Shown here: piece after piece, positions 16,335-24,446 of the stretch
Layout of the letters: each line of letters starts with the position of its first letter
Position numbering within the stretch: position 1 is the stretch's first letter
Assembly: GCA_964529005.1 (NCBI GenBank)
Contig: CAZGUH010000020.1
Coordinates: 1-64,000 of the forward strand
DNA from: CAZGUH01 sp964529005
Lineage (GTDB): Bacteria; Actinomycetota; Acidimicrobiia; Acidimicrobiales; Ilumatobacteraceae
DNA: 64,000 bases
Reading direction: 5' to 3'
The notes under the pieces: model-generated
Told to the model about the DNA's origin: nothing
Databases searched by the model: none
What the model saw: the letters and a program-made list of their open reading frames with translations, nothing else
Made by a program: the position numbers and the translations under genes

Positions 16335-17494
16335 GCCGTTGCCCCCGCGACGGCGGTGTCGCGCTCGGATCCGCCCGGCGCGGCGTCGGCGCCGCTCGCC
16401 GCCCGGTGCGCCGCCTCGTCGGCCAGCGACCGTTCGTTGCGGCGTCGCACCCACTCGAACGCGATGACGGCCGCGAGCAGGAACGAGCCTTGCAGGATCA
16501 CGCCGACCTCCGAGGGGATGCCGAGCGGCGTCAGCGGCTGCGTGGCGCGGGCGATGCCGGCCCACACCAACGCCGCGGCGGCGATGCCGACGGGATGGTT
16601 GCGGCCGAGCAACGCCAGCGCGAGGCCGGTGAAGCCCAGGGTCGTGGGGAAGCCGTCGCCGTAGCGGTGCCCGAACTGCGGATCGGCCAGCAGCGCGCTC
16701 ATGCCGATGAGACCGGCCAAGGCGCCCGACACGGTGATCGTGATCAGCACCATCCGCTTGGGGTCGACGCCCGCTGCCCGCGCCGCCGACGGATTGACGC
16801 CGCTGATGCGCAGCTCGTAGCCGAAGCGGCTGCGGAACAGCACGATGTAGTACCCGACGCCCAGCGCGATGGCGAACGGCAGGAAGCCGTAGAGCTCGAC
16901 GCCCCGGCCGAAGTGGAACCCGAACACCTCGAAGAGCCTGTTCAACGACGGCAGCAGCGCGGAGTCGTCGAGGCGCTCGGTGCCCGTGACCAAGCTGGCT
17001 GTGGGGCTCTTGTCCCGGAAGTACTCGGCCAGCAGGAACTGGCTCATGCCGATCGCGATGTAGTTGAGCATGATCGTCGAGATCACCTCGTTGACACCGC
17101 GGGTGACCTTCAAGACGCCGGCGATCGCGGCCCACATCCCGCCCACCGCCATCGCCACGACGAGGATGAACGCCACGTGCAGCGGCGCCGGCAGGTCGAT
17201 CTCGGCGCCGAGGTACGCAGCGAACAGCGCGGCCATCAGGTACTGCCCGTTCACCCCGATGTTGAACAGGTTCATCTTGAACCCGATGGCGACCGCCACC
17301 CCCGCCACGTAGTAGGGCACCGCGGTGTTGATGATGGTCACGACACTGCGGGTGCTGTCGACCACCTTCCACATCTCGCGGAACGCCTCGATCGGGTCGT
17401 TGCCGCTGATCAGGAGAGCGACCGACGACACAATGATTGCGGCCACGGTGGCGATCAGTGGAGCCAGAGCAGCGCGCCACAGCTTGGCGAGCAT
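16331..17494 (-). CDS. Nucleoside-type ABC transporter permease (first)
   Basis: A 387-residue permease (YufP/BmpF-like) with hydrophobic segments starting at about residues 12, 60, 90 and 110 and continuing to about 345. FKMNLFNIGVNGQY is the equivalent of the NIGxEGQ signature of this class. The polar C-terminal tail (about 350-387) is probably cytoplasmic. Start and stop both overlap neighbours: TAATG with the ATPase and ATGA with permease 2. It pairs with the second permease to form the membrane channel. Confidence 0.88.
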   Translation of the reverse strand: MLAKLWRAALAPLIATVAAIIVSSVALLISGNDPIEAFREMWKVVDSTRSVVTIINTAVPYYVAGVAVAIGFKMNLFNIGVNGQYLMAALFAAYLGAEIDLPAPLHVAFILVVAMAVGGMWAAIAGVLKVTRGVNEVISTIMLNYIAIGMSQFLLAEYFRDKSPTASLVTGTERLDDSALLPSLNRLFEVFGFHFGRGVELYGFLPFAIALGVGYYIVLFRSRFGYELRISGVNPSAARAAGVDPKRMVLITITVSGALAGLIGMSALLADPQFGHRYGDGFPTTLGFTGLALALLGRNHPVGIAAAALVWAGIARATQPLTPLGIPSEVGVILQGSFLLAAVIAFEWVRRRNERSLADEAAHRAASGADAAPGGSERDTAVAGATA

Positions 17495-19080
17495 TACGCG
17501 GCCCCTTGCTCAGCGGCGACGCCGGTCATCCGCGCGCCCAACTCGGCAGGCGTCACCTCGGACGGGCGCATGTCGCCCACGATCTGACCGCGCAGCATCA
17601 CCAGCAGCCGGTCGCTCAGCCCGATGAGCTCCTCCAGATCGGCCGAGACGAGCAGCACGGCGAGGCCGGCCGCGCGGGCGTCGCGCAGCGTGTCCCAGAT
17701 GATCGCCTGCGCTCCGACGTCGACGCCGCGGGTCGGGTGCGAGGCGATGAGCACGATCGGCGCGGACGTCATCTCCCGACCGACGACGAGCTTCTGCTGG
17801 TTTCCGCCGGACAACGTGAACGCGGGAACGTCGTGGCCCGGCGTCCGCACGTCGAACTCGCGGATGATCTCGTTCGCGCGTTCGATCGAGCCGCGCTTGT
17901 CGATCCACGGTCCCTTCGTGAACGGTCGCACCCGCTGGTGTCCGAGAGCCACGTTCTCCCACAGCGGCAGCGGCAGCACGAGGCCGTCGTCCTGGCGATC
18001 CTCGGGGATGTAGCCGATGCCGGCCTCGCGCCGCGCCCGCGTGCTGGCGCGGGAGATGTCGCGCCCGTTCAGACTCACCGTGCCGGTGGACGGCAGCAGC
18101 CCCATGATCGCCTCGATCAACTCGCTCTGCCCGTTCCCCTCGACGCCGGCGATCCCGACGATCTCGCCGCGATGGATCGTGAACGAGACGTCGTCGACGG
18201 CGGGCCGGCCCTCGCCCGCGACGGTCAGGTGCTCCACGGCCAACACGGCCGTGGAGGTCACCGTGCTCTCGCGCGTCTCGGGATCGGGCAGCTCGCTGCC
18301 GACCATCATCTCGGCGAGATGGTGCGCGGTCACCGTCGACGGGTCGTCGATCTCGGCGACCGTGCGCCCGGCGCGGATCACGGTGATCGCGTCGGCGTAC
18401 TTCAGCACCTCGTCGAGCTTGTGGCTGATGAAGATCACCGTCGCGCCCTGGTCGGTGAGCGAGCGCAACGACGTGAACAGCTCGTCGACCTCGTGCGGCA
18501 CGAGCACGGCGGTGGGCTCGTCGAGGATCAGGATCTTCGCCCCGCGGTACAGCACCTTGAGGATCTCGACGCGCTGCTTCTCGCCCACCCCGAGGTCACC
18601 GACGTACTCGCCGGGGTCGACCTGCAGGCCGTATCGCTCACCGAGCTCGCGCAGGCGTGCCTTGGCCCTCCGGCCATTGATGTAGCCGAACCACCCCGGC
18701 TCGTCGCCGAGCACGACGTTCTCCCACACCGTCAGGTTGTCGGCGAGCATGAAGTGTTGGAACACCATGCCGATGCCGTCGGCGATGGCGTCGCGCGGGC
18801 TGCGGAACGATCGTTCCATGCCGCGCACGCGCACCGTGCCCTCGTCGGGTCGATGCGCGCCGTACAACGTCTTCATCAACGTGCTCTTGCCGGCGCCGTT
18901 CTCGCCGACGATGGCGTGGATCGTTCCCGATCGGACCGTCAGGTTGACGCCGTCGTTGGCGACCACGCCAGGGAAGCGCTTGACGATGTCGCGCAGCTCG
19001 ATCGCGATGTCGCCGCCCGACACGGTCGCAGCACGGCCGGTGCCATCACCCCCTGCGTCGAGCGTGGCGTCACGCGACAT
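17494..19080 (-). CDS. Nucleoside/sugar-type ABC importer ATPase (tandem domains)
   Basis: A 528-residue protein with two fused ATPase domains. Domain 1 has Walker A GENGAGKST (59-67), a degenerate signature VGEKQR and Walker B ILILDEPTA. Domain 2 has a degenerate Walker A (EGNGQS), the signature LSGGNQQK and IASHPTRGVDVGA, the usual asymmetric pattern of sugar- and nucleoside-type (MglA/YufO-like) importers. An imperfect -10, TAGAAA, sits 8 nt before ATG 19080, so the ABC genes may have their own start in addition to read-through from the lipoprotein gene. Confidence 0.9.
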   Translation of the reverse strand: MSRDATLDAGGDGTGRAATVSGGDIAIELRDIVKRFPGVVANDGVNLTVRSGTIHAIVGENGAGKSTLMKTLYGAHRPDEGTVRVRGMERSFRSPRDAIADGIGMVFQHFMLADNLTVWENVVLGDEPGWFGYINGRRAKARLRELGERYGLQVDPGEYVGDLGVGEKQRVEILKVLYRGAKILILDEPTAVLVPHEVDELFTSLRSLTDQGATVIFISHKLDEVLKYADAITVIRAGRTVAEIDDPSTVTAHHLAEMMVGSELPDPETRESTVTSTAVLAVEHLTVAGEGRPAVDDVSFTIHRGEIVGIAGVEGNGQSELIEAIMGLLPSTGTVSLNGRDISRASTRARREAGIGYIPEDRQDDGLVLPLPLWENVALGHQRVRPFTKGPWIDKRGSIERANEIIREFDVRTPGHDVPAFTLSGGNQQKLVVGREMTSAPIVLIASHPTRGVDVGAQAIIWDTLRDARAAGLAVLLVSADLEELIGLSDRLLVMLRGQIVGDMRPSEVTPAELGARMTGVAAEQGAA

Positions 19081-19139
19081 GCACGCACTTTCTAGCCGAT
19101 CACGAAGGGCGGAGCGCGCGCATCGTCACCAGACGCGCC

Positions 19140-19170
19140 GATGCCCGCCCGGGCGGGCCGAGCGGGCATC
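19140..19170 (-). terminator. Stem-loop between BMP lipoprotein and ABC ATPase genes
   Basis: GATGCCCGC (19140-19148) pairs perfectly with GCGGGCATC (19162-19170), a 9-bp stem with a GC-rich 13-nt loop. It lies 28 nt past the lipoprotein stop and 59 nt before the ATPase start. No U-tract follows, so it may be a partial terminator or an mRNA-stabilising hairpin that lets the binding protein be made in excess of the membrane parts. Confidence 0.55.
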
Positions 19171-19198
19171 GGACACGTTCACGTGCTGCGTCGAAGGA

Positions 19199-20353
19199 TC
19201 AGGACGGGGCGGTCGGAACCTCGATCTCCCCGGAGATGATCTGATCGGCGAACTCGTCGATCTGGTCGGTGATGTCGTCGAGGAAACCGCCCGACGTCGA
19301 GTAGCCGACGCCCTCGGCCTCGAGATCGAAGATCGTCTGGCCGGGCTCGAGCGTGCCGGAGGCGTACGCCTTCGCAGCCTCGTACACAGCGACGTCGACC
19401 CGCTTCAGCATCGACGTCAGGATGTACGGCTGCAGGTCGGCGCTGACCAGGTTGTACTGGTCGCTGTCGACACCGATGGCCCACACCTCGCCGGGTGCTC
19501 CGGCGTCCTTGGCCGCCTCGAACGCGCCGAGGCCCGACCCGCCGGCCGCGGAGTAGATGACGTCGGCGCCGGCTTCGTACATGCCCGCCGCGATCTCCTT
19601 GCCCTTCGCGGGGTCGTTGAAGCCGGTGAAGTCCGGCGGCTGCGTGATGTACGCGACGTCGACGAGGATGTCGGGGTTGACCGCGGCGACGCCCGCGCGG
19701 AAGCCGGCCTCGAACTTCTGGATCAGCGCGATCTGCACGCCGCCGATGAAGCCCACGTGGTTCGTCTGGGTCTTCAACGCCGCGGCCACGCCGACGAGAA
19801 ACGAGCCCTGCTCCTCGGCGAACGTCAGCGACGAGACGTTCGGAGCATCGACGATCTCGTCGACGATCGCGAACTGCGTCTCGGCATTGGCTGCGGCCGC
19901 TTGCGTGACCGTCGGGCCCCACAGGAAGCCGATCGCGAAGATCGGGCCGTCGTTGCTGTCGATGGCGAGCTGGAGGCGCTGGGCGCGGTCGCCGTCACCC
20001 GTCGGTGTGGACTCGACGAACTGCACGCCGAACTCGTCCCTCGCCTGGTCGATGCCGGCTGCCGCGGCGTCGTTGAACGACTTGTCACCGCGGCCGGTGA
20101 CGTCGTACATGATGTTGACTGGCGGAAGACCGGAGGCGTCCGGCACGCTGCCCGCGTCGGTGGTCTCCGCGCCCCCTTCGGTGGTCGGGCTGGCGCCGGT
20201 GTCGGTGGTCGGCGCCCCGCTGTCGGTGGGTTCGCTGGCCGCTGGTGCTTCTGTCGTGTCGCTCGTCTGGTCGTCGTCGCCACATGCCACGGCCGTCAGG
20301 CCGAAGACGGTGACCAACGACAGTGCCGAGACGAGACGCTTCGCGTGACGCAT
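19199..20353 (-). CDS. bmpA: BMP-family lipoprotein, nucleoside ABC binding protein
   Basis: A 384-residue lipoprotein. The signal peptide ends in LTAVAC with lipid-modified Cys24, followed by an acidic and Ser/Thr/Ala/Gly-rich linker (about 25-75). The mature domain is the BMP/PnrA type: DVTGRGDKSFND near 95, then IGFLWGPT, VGFIGG, YSAAGGSGLGAFEA and VWAIGVDSDQ. PnrA relatives bind purine nucleosides. ATG 20353 is chosen because it begins the signal peptide and has a GGGGGAG Shine-Dalgarno about 7 nt upstream, one of the few strong ones here. Neighbouring adenosine deaminase, kinase and upp support nucleoside uptake. Confidence 0.9.
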   Translation of the reverse strand: MRHAKRLVSALSLVTVFGLTAVACGDDDQTSDTTEAPAASEPTDSGAPTTDTGASPTTEGGAETTDAGSVPDASGLPPVNIMYDVTGRGDKSFNDAAAAGIDQARDEFGVQFVESTPTGDGDRAQRLQLAIDSNDGPIFAIGFLWGPTVTQAAAANAETQFAIVDEIVDAPNVSSLTFAEEQGSFLVGVAAALKTQTNHVGFIGGVQIALIQKFEAGFRAGVAAVNPDILVDVAYITQPPDFTGFNDPAKGKEIAAGMYEAGADVIYSAAGGSGLGAFEAAKDAGAPGEVWAIGVDSDQYNLVSADLQPYILTSMLKRVDVAVYEAAKAYASGTLEPGQTIFDLEAEGVGYSTSGGFLDDITDQIDEFADQIISGEIEVPTAPS

Positions 20354-20546
20354 CTCTGGTCTCCCCCTCACGTGTCGTGTGGATCGGGTTGGTTCACGTC
20401 GGATTCCATTGCACGGGTTGCCCATGCAACGAGGGTGAGGCTATCCCAGGCATGTCCTGCTCCCGCTGGAACCCCCGGTGCGAGAACGTGCCCCGGTAAC
20501 CTCGCGGGCGGTCACGCAGTCCGACGCGTGCCGCCGACTCGTCGCG

Positions 20547-21665
20547 ATGCCGCCCGCCTTGCCGCCTACCTCGCCCTCGTCCGGGCGCCCCCGCAGCGCC
20601 GGCGCGCCCCGGCGCGAGCCGAGCCGCGGTGTGAGCCACAGCGTGAGCCACAGTGTGAGCCGCGGCCCGAGCCGCGGAGCAGGCCGCGGGCCGGGGCGGC
20701 GCGAGTCGCAGCGCACCTACATGATGCGCCGGCTCGTCGCTCTCGGACTCCTCGTGGTCTTGTTAGTGCTCACCGTGGCCGGGTTGCGGGCGATCGCCGG
20801 CGCGCTCGGCGGCGACACGCCGGCCGACGCCGCGCCGACCTCGACCGACCCCGGCGTCTCGGTCCCCGACAGCACGGCGCCCGCCAGCGACGTCACCGGC
20901 GTCGAGACGTCGAGCCCGGATGCATCCGGGTCAGAGCCGGCGACCTCCGATCCGGGGAGCTCCGATCCGGCGGCATCGCCGCCCGCCGACTCCGCCGCGG
21001 CCTCGGCTGGCAGCGGCCCCCCGACGGCCCAGAACCCGGCGGTCGTCTACATCGCCGGCGACTCCGACGCGGGCACGTTCGGTCCCTACCTGAAGCAGTT
21101 GCTCGCCGGCACCGGCCTGACCACGACGACGCTCGACTACAAGGTGTCGTCCGGGCTCGCCCGGCCGGACTTCTACGACTGGCCGGCGCGCTTTCGCGAG
21201 CAGATCCCGGCGATCGATCCCGACATCGTGGTGGTCACGTTCGGAGGCAACGACGCCCAGCCCATCGCCGGCAACGCGGTCGACAGCGACGCATGGCGGG
21301 CCGAGTACGGCGCACGCGTCGGCGCCGTCATGGACCACCTTCGGGACGAGGGCCGGACGCTGATCTGGGTCGGCATCCCGAACGCGTCGTCGCCGGACAT
21401 GACAGCGCGCATGGCCGTGCAGGACGCGGTCGTGCGCGCCGAAGCCGCCAAGCGGCCGGACGTCGTGTTCATCGACACGTGGAAGCGCTTCAGCGGCCGC
21501 AACGGCGGCTACGCGGAGTTCGTGATCGATCCCCGCGACGGCGAGGGCAAGGACGTCCGCGCCAGCGACGGGTTCCACCTCAACGAGAACGGGGCCGAGA
21601 TCCTCGCGCTCGACATCGCCGCGGCGGTGCAGGACGCGTTGCGAGCGCGCGGCGCCGCGATCTGA
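20547..21665 (+). CDS. Membrane-anchored SGNH/GDSL-like hydrolase
   Basis: A 372-residue protein (from ATG 20547) with a basic, repeat-containing cytoplasmic N-terminus, one membrane segment (about 63-87), a Thr/Ser/Pro/Ala-rich linker (about 90-162) and an SGNH-like domain. Block I is GDSDAG (171-176), with the nucleophile serine at 173; block III is FGGNDAQP; block V is DGFHLNENG with Asp and His. The family contains O-acyl esterases and acyltransferases acting on envelope glycans. A GTG start at 20478 would add 23 residues. TAACCT at 20497-20502 could be the -10. Confidence 0.75.
   Translation: MPPALPPTSPSSGRPRSAGAPRREPSRGVSHSVSHSVSRGPSRGAGRGPGRRESQRTYMMRRLVALGLLVVLLVLTVAGLRAIAGALGGDTPADAAPTSTDPGVSVPDSTAPASDVTGVETSSPDASGSEPATSDPGSSDPAASPPADSAAASAGSGPPTAQNPAVVYIAGDSDAGTFGPYLKQLLAGTGLTTTTLDYKVSSGLARPDFYDWPARFREQIPAIDPDIVVVTFGGNDAQPIAGNAVDSDAWRAEYGARVGAVMDHLRDEGRTLIWVGIPNASSPDMTARMAVQDAVVRAEAAKRPDVVFIDTWKRFSGRNGGYAEFVIDPRDGEGKDVRASDGFHLNENGAEILALDIAAAVQDALRARGAAI
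20631..20690 (+). repeat. Degenerate 12-bp tandem repeat inside the SGNH gene
   Basis: Five 12-bp units begin at 20631, 20643, 20655, 20667 and 20679. The first three are close copies starting GTGAGCC and the rest drift toward GC-rich forms. In frame they encode alternating V-S-H-S then x-S/G-R-G tetrapeptides, in the basic segment just before the membrane anchor. Confidence 0.75.
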
Positions 21666-21718
21666 GCCGCGATCCGAGGTCTCGCGGGCCGAGACGATCT
21701 CTTGCGACTCCGTGGGCT

Positions 21719-21734
21719 GTCCGGCTCACCGGAC
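21719..21734 (+). terminator. Small hairpin after the SGNH gene
   Basis: GTCCGG and CCGGAC form a perfect 6-bp stem with a CTCA loop, 54 nt past the stop. There is no T-run, so termination is only suggested. Confidence 0.3.
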
Positions 21735-21766
21735 GCGTCGTCCGTCCTGCGCAGCGCGGCGATTGC

Positions 21767-21772
21767 TAGCCT
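21767..21772 (+). promoter_or_regulatory. Candidate -10 TAGCCT for the LPXTG gene
   Basis: TAGCCT lies 110 nt before ATG 21883. Unlike most -10 boxes here it would give a long leader, and the gene has a GGGAGAA Shine-Dalgarno, so this would be a conventional leadered transcript. Confidence 0.35.
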
Positions 21773-21882
21773 GCGCTCCGAACAAGGGAGGCGACGATCC
21801 GTCCGGCGACGTTGGTCGCGGGAGTGCCAGACGGGGAGCCAGCGCGAAACCGGCCCTTGCATGACACAGGGAGAACCCGCTC

Positions 21883-22455
21883 ATGCACATCCGCCGGATC
21901 GCAGCCGCAGGCGCCACCGCCGGTCTCCTCGCGCTCGTCGGCTCGGTGTCGGCCGCGGGCCCCGCGTCAGCGGCGAATTGGGCCTGCACGAGCGAGACCT
22001 ACCAGTGGTCCGGTGAGGCCACGCTCCAGCCGGGTACGGCGCTCGCCACCGGCGTGTCCGTGCCCACTCAGCAGGGCACCGACATCGTGGTCACCGGCAC
22101 CAGCTCGGACGCGCTCGACAGCCAGGGGTTCGCCAGCGCTCTGTCCGTCACGATCGGCGGCGCCAGCGCGAGCATCGGCGCCACCGTGCCCGGCGGGGAG
22201 ATCGTGTTGCAGCACACCTCGGGCGCGGCGCCGCTCACCGCCTACGGCGCCAGCGTGACCGTGAACCGCTGCACGACGGTCGCCCAGGAGGGCCCGGTGC
22301 CTCCCGCGTCGGGCAGCTCCGGCGGCGGCGCCAGCGCCGGCACGGGGCGGCTGCCTGCGACGGGAGCGGAGATGGGTGTTCTGGTCGCCGCCGCGGGCGC
22401 CCTGGTGCTCGCCGGCGCCGCGGCCGCAGCTGCCGCGCGCCGCTCTGCCGCCTGA
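21883..22455 (+). CDS. Secreted protein with LPXTG cell-wall sorting signal
   Basis: A 190-residue protein. The signal peptide covers about residues 1-30 (cleavage after ASA), followed by a beta-rich Thr/Ser/Gly domain with Cys35 and Cys130, which could form a disulfide. A Ser/Gly/Ala linker follows, then LPATG at 157-161, a hydrophobic helix and a short Arg-containing tail. This is a complete sortase substrate architecture, so the protein should be attached to the cell wall. GGGAGAA about 8 nt before ATG acts as ribosome binding site. No sortase gene is in the window. The domain is not recognised and is too small for a typical adhesin; a surface coat or scaffold role is only a guess. Confidence 0.8.
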   Translation: MHIRRIAAAGATAGLLALVGSVSAAGPASAANWACTSETYQWSGEATLQPGTALATGVSVPTQQGTDIVVTGTSSDALDSQGFASALSVTIGGASASIGATVPGGEIVLQHTSGAAPLTAYGASVTVNRCTTVAQEGPVPPASGSSGGGASAGTGRLPATGAEMGVLVAAAGALVLAGAAAAAAARRSAA

Positions 22456-22488
22456 TGTGAGATCGCCGAGCGCTCGACCCGGGCGGGC

Positions 22489-23100
22489 TCAGGCAGGCTC
22501 GTCGCTCGGCGGAAGGTACTGGAGGCGCAGGTCGCCGAGGCGCACGAGCGTCGCCGCGATCCATCCTCCGAGCGCCCCGAGATGCTGGTCGAGCAACGTG
22601 CTCGTCCCGTCGGCGAGGGTCTCCTCGGCCAGCTCGTAGAGGCCCTCGTAGGTGATCTCGATCGCGTACTCGGGCGCCATGCCCTCGTCGACGAGGTAGC
22701 TGATCTCGACGGTGGCACCGGCTCGCTCGAGGCGCTCCTTGCCGATCACCGGTGTGGCTTCCGGCAGCACCGCCTGCACCATCTGCGGGTCGGGCTGCTC
22801 GCGCAAACGCTGCACCCGCAGCACGATCTCGATCTCGATCGCCGGCGGCTCTTCGAGCACTTCGTCGACGTACCACCGGCGGTAGGCCGTCTGGCTCCAC
22901 GTCGGCCAGTCGAACGTGATGTGGGCGACGACGCGCGGCGGCTGGCCTTCGCCGGGCAAGCCGTAGCTCGTCTCCCAGCTGACGTCGCCGAGGAGCACGT
23001 CGACCTGGAAGTGCTCCTCGAAGGCCTGCCGTTCCAGGAATGCGGCCTCGAAGGCATCCCGCAACGCGCTGATGGCGTCGGTGAAGACGTGATCGAGCAT
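22489..23100 (-). CDS. Conserved-looking hypothetical protein
   Basis: A 203-residue soluble protein of unknown function with balanced composition and many acidic residues. It alternates strands and helices, for example VDVLLGDVSWETSYG, VVAHITFDWPTWSQ and VEISYLVDEGM, and ends LRLQYLPP. No signal peptide or catalytic motif is seen. ATG 23100 is preceded by TACCGT with a 9-nt spacing, which fixes the start. The same strand carries a longer open frame, but its upstream part lies over the divergent enoyl-CoA hydratase and is a shadow. It converges on the LPXTG gene. Confidence 0.7.
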   Translation of the reverse strand: MLDHVFTDAISALRDAFEAAFLERQAFEEHFQVDVLLGDVSWETSYGLPGEGQPPRVVAHITFDWPTWSQTAYRRWYVDEVLEEPPAIEIEIVLRVQRLREQPDPQMVQAVLPEATPVIGKERLERAGATVEISYLVDEGMAPEYAIEITYEGLYELAEETLADGTSTLLDQHLGALGGWIAATLVRLGDLRLQYLPPSDEPA

Positions 23101-23109
23101 GCGCCCGCC

Positions 23110-23115
23110 ACGGTA
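23110..23115 (-). promoter_or_regulatory. -10 box TACCGT, leaderless start for the 203-residue gene
   Basis: Minus-strand TACCGT is followed by 9 nt and ATG 23100. Confidence 0.5.
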
Positions 23116-23193
23116 CTCGCCCCCGGCCGCGAGCCGCCGGGAGCCTCGCAGCGGGCTTCGATCCGCATCGGGGCGCATGAGAGACTCGCCGGC

Positions 23194-23952
23194 ATGTCTC
23201 TCGTGCTCGTGGACGTCGCCGATGGGGTCGCGACGCTGACGTTGAACAACCCTTCCGAACGGAACACCCTGACCAAGGCGCTCGTCGACGAGCTGGTCGC
23301 GGCGATGGACGACATCGAGGCCGACGCGTCGATCGGCGCCGTGGTCGTCACCGGCGCGGCGCCGGCGTTCTGCGCGGGAGCGAACCTGGGGAACCTCGCC
23401 GAGGCGACGAAGGAGTCGCTCGGCGGGATCTACGAGGGCTTCCTGCGCTTCGCCCGCAGCCCGCTGCCCACGCTCGCGGCGGTGAACGGCGCCGCCGTCG
23501 GCGCGGGTGTCAACCTCGCGCTGGTGTGCGACGTGCGGTTGGCCGCGCGCAGGGCTCGCTTCGACACCCGCTTCCTCCAGCTCGGCATCCACCCCGGTGG
23601 TGGTCACACCTGGATGATGCGCCGGGTGGCCGGGCTCCAGGCGGCGATGGCGACGATCGTGTTCGGCGATGTCGTCGACGGCGCCGAAGCGGAGCGCATC
23701 GGCCTGGTGTATCGCTGCGTCGACGACGACCAGCTGCTCGCCACGGCTCAGGAGATGGCGGCGCGTGCGGCGAGCGCGCCGCGTGAGCTGGCGGCGACCG
23801 TCAAGCAGACGATCGCCGAGATGGGTGACGTCACGACGCACCCGGAGGCGGTCGACAAGGAGCTGACGCCGCAGCTGTGGAGCACGCGGCAGCCGTGGTT
23901 CGCGGAGCGGGTCGCCGCGCTGCGCTCGAAGATCTCGTCGAAACCGGCGTGA
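23194..23952 (+). CDS. Enoyl-CoA hydratase/isomerase family protein
   Basis: A 252-residue crotonase-fold enzyme. Oxyanion-hole residues lie in CAGANLGNL (about 67) and the second in NGAAVGAGVNLAL (about 105). The segment RFLQLGIHPGGGHTWMMRR carries the conserved glycine motif but not the usual paired catalytic glutamates, so the reaction may differ from simple hydration. Such proteins act on acyl-CoA in fatty acid or branched-chain breakdown. GAGACT, a partial -10, lies 7 nt before the ATG. It stands alone, divergent from the 203-residue unknown. Confidence 0.85.
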   Translation: MSLVLVDVADGVATLTLNNPSERNTLTKALVDELVAAMDDIEADASIGAVVVTGAAPAFCAGANLGNLAEATKESLGGIYEGFLRFARSPLPTLAAVNGAAVGAGVNLALVCDVRLAARRARFDTRFLQLGIHPGGGHTWMMRRVAGLQAAMATIVFGDVVDGAEAERIGLVYRCVDDDQLLATAQEMAARAASAPRELAATVKQTIAEMGDVTTHPEAVDKELTPQLWSTRQPWFAERVAALRSKISSKPA

Positions 23953-24107
23953 TCCGAAGGCGATCCTCACGCGCAGTGGCAGGTCCGAGCACGTAGCGAA
24001 GAAAAACCCCGGCCAAAGCCTAGGCGTGCCGGAAGGTCGGTTGTAGGGTGCCGCGGCAAGGGGAGAGTTCAGTCAGTCGTACTTACGGTGGATACGGAGG
24101 TACCTGG

Positions 24108-24425
24108 ATGAGCCAGCGACACCGCAGCATCGATTCGGCGTTCCCGCCGAAGATGGACCTGCGAGCCCACGCCCACAACGAGCGGCATCGCATCAACAGC
24201 GAGCTGCAGGCGGTGGCGGCCCTCGTCAGTTCGGGTCTCGAACCCGACGACGTTGACGAACCGGGCATGGGTTGGAAGCCGCTGCACCACCACGACGCGG
24301 AGGTCGCGAAAGCCCGGAGCGGCCGCCACCACCGGCGCCACTGGAAGCTGAAGATGTGGAAGCGCCGCACCGCGCTGCGCCGAGCGAAGGCTCAGCTCTC
24401 GGTGCTCACAGCCCAGAACGGCTGA
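24108..24425 (+). CDS. Small basic hypothetical protein
   Basis: A 105-residue protein with a consensus Shine-Dalgarno GGAGGT (24096-24101) six nt before ATG, unusual in this window where many genes look leaderless. It is rich in His and Arg; the C-terminal third (about 70-105) is strongly basic with RRHWK and WKRRTALRR, suggesting nucleic acid or phosphate binding. No family is recognised. An upstream in-frame extension to 24048 would bypass the strong ribosome site and is rejected. The strong initiation site suggests high expression. Confidence 0.65.
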   Translation: MSQRHRSIDSAFPPKMDLRAHAHNERHRINSELQAVAALVSSGLEPDDVDEPGMGWKPLHHHDAEVAKARSGRHHRRHWKLKMWKRRTALRRAKAQLSVLTAQNG

Positions 24426-24446
24426 GCGGACAGCTCAGCGCAGCGC

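Noticed and set aside
21676..21734. Rho-independent terminator after the SGNH gene
   Set aside because: Small hairpins exist but no T-run follows; listed only with low confidence.
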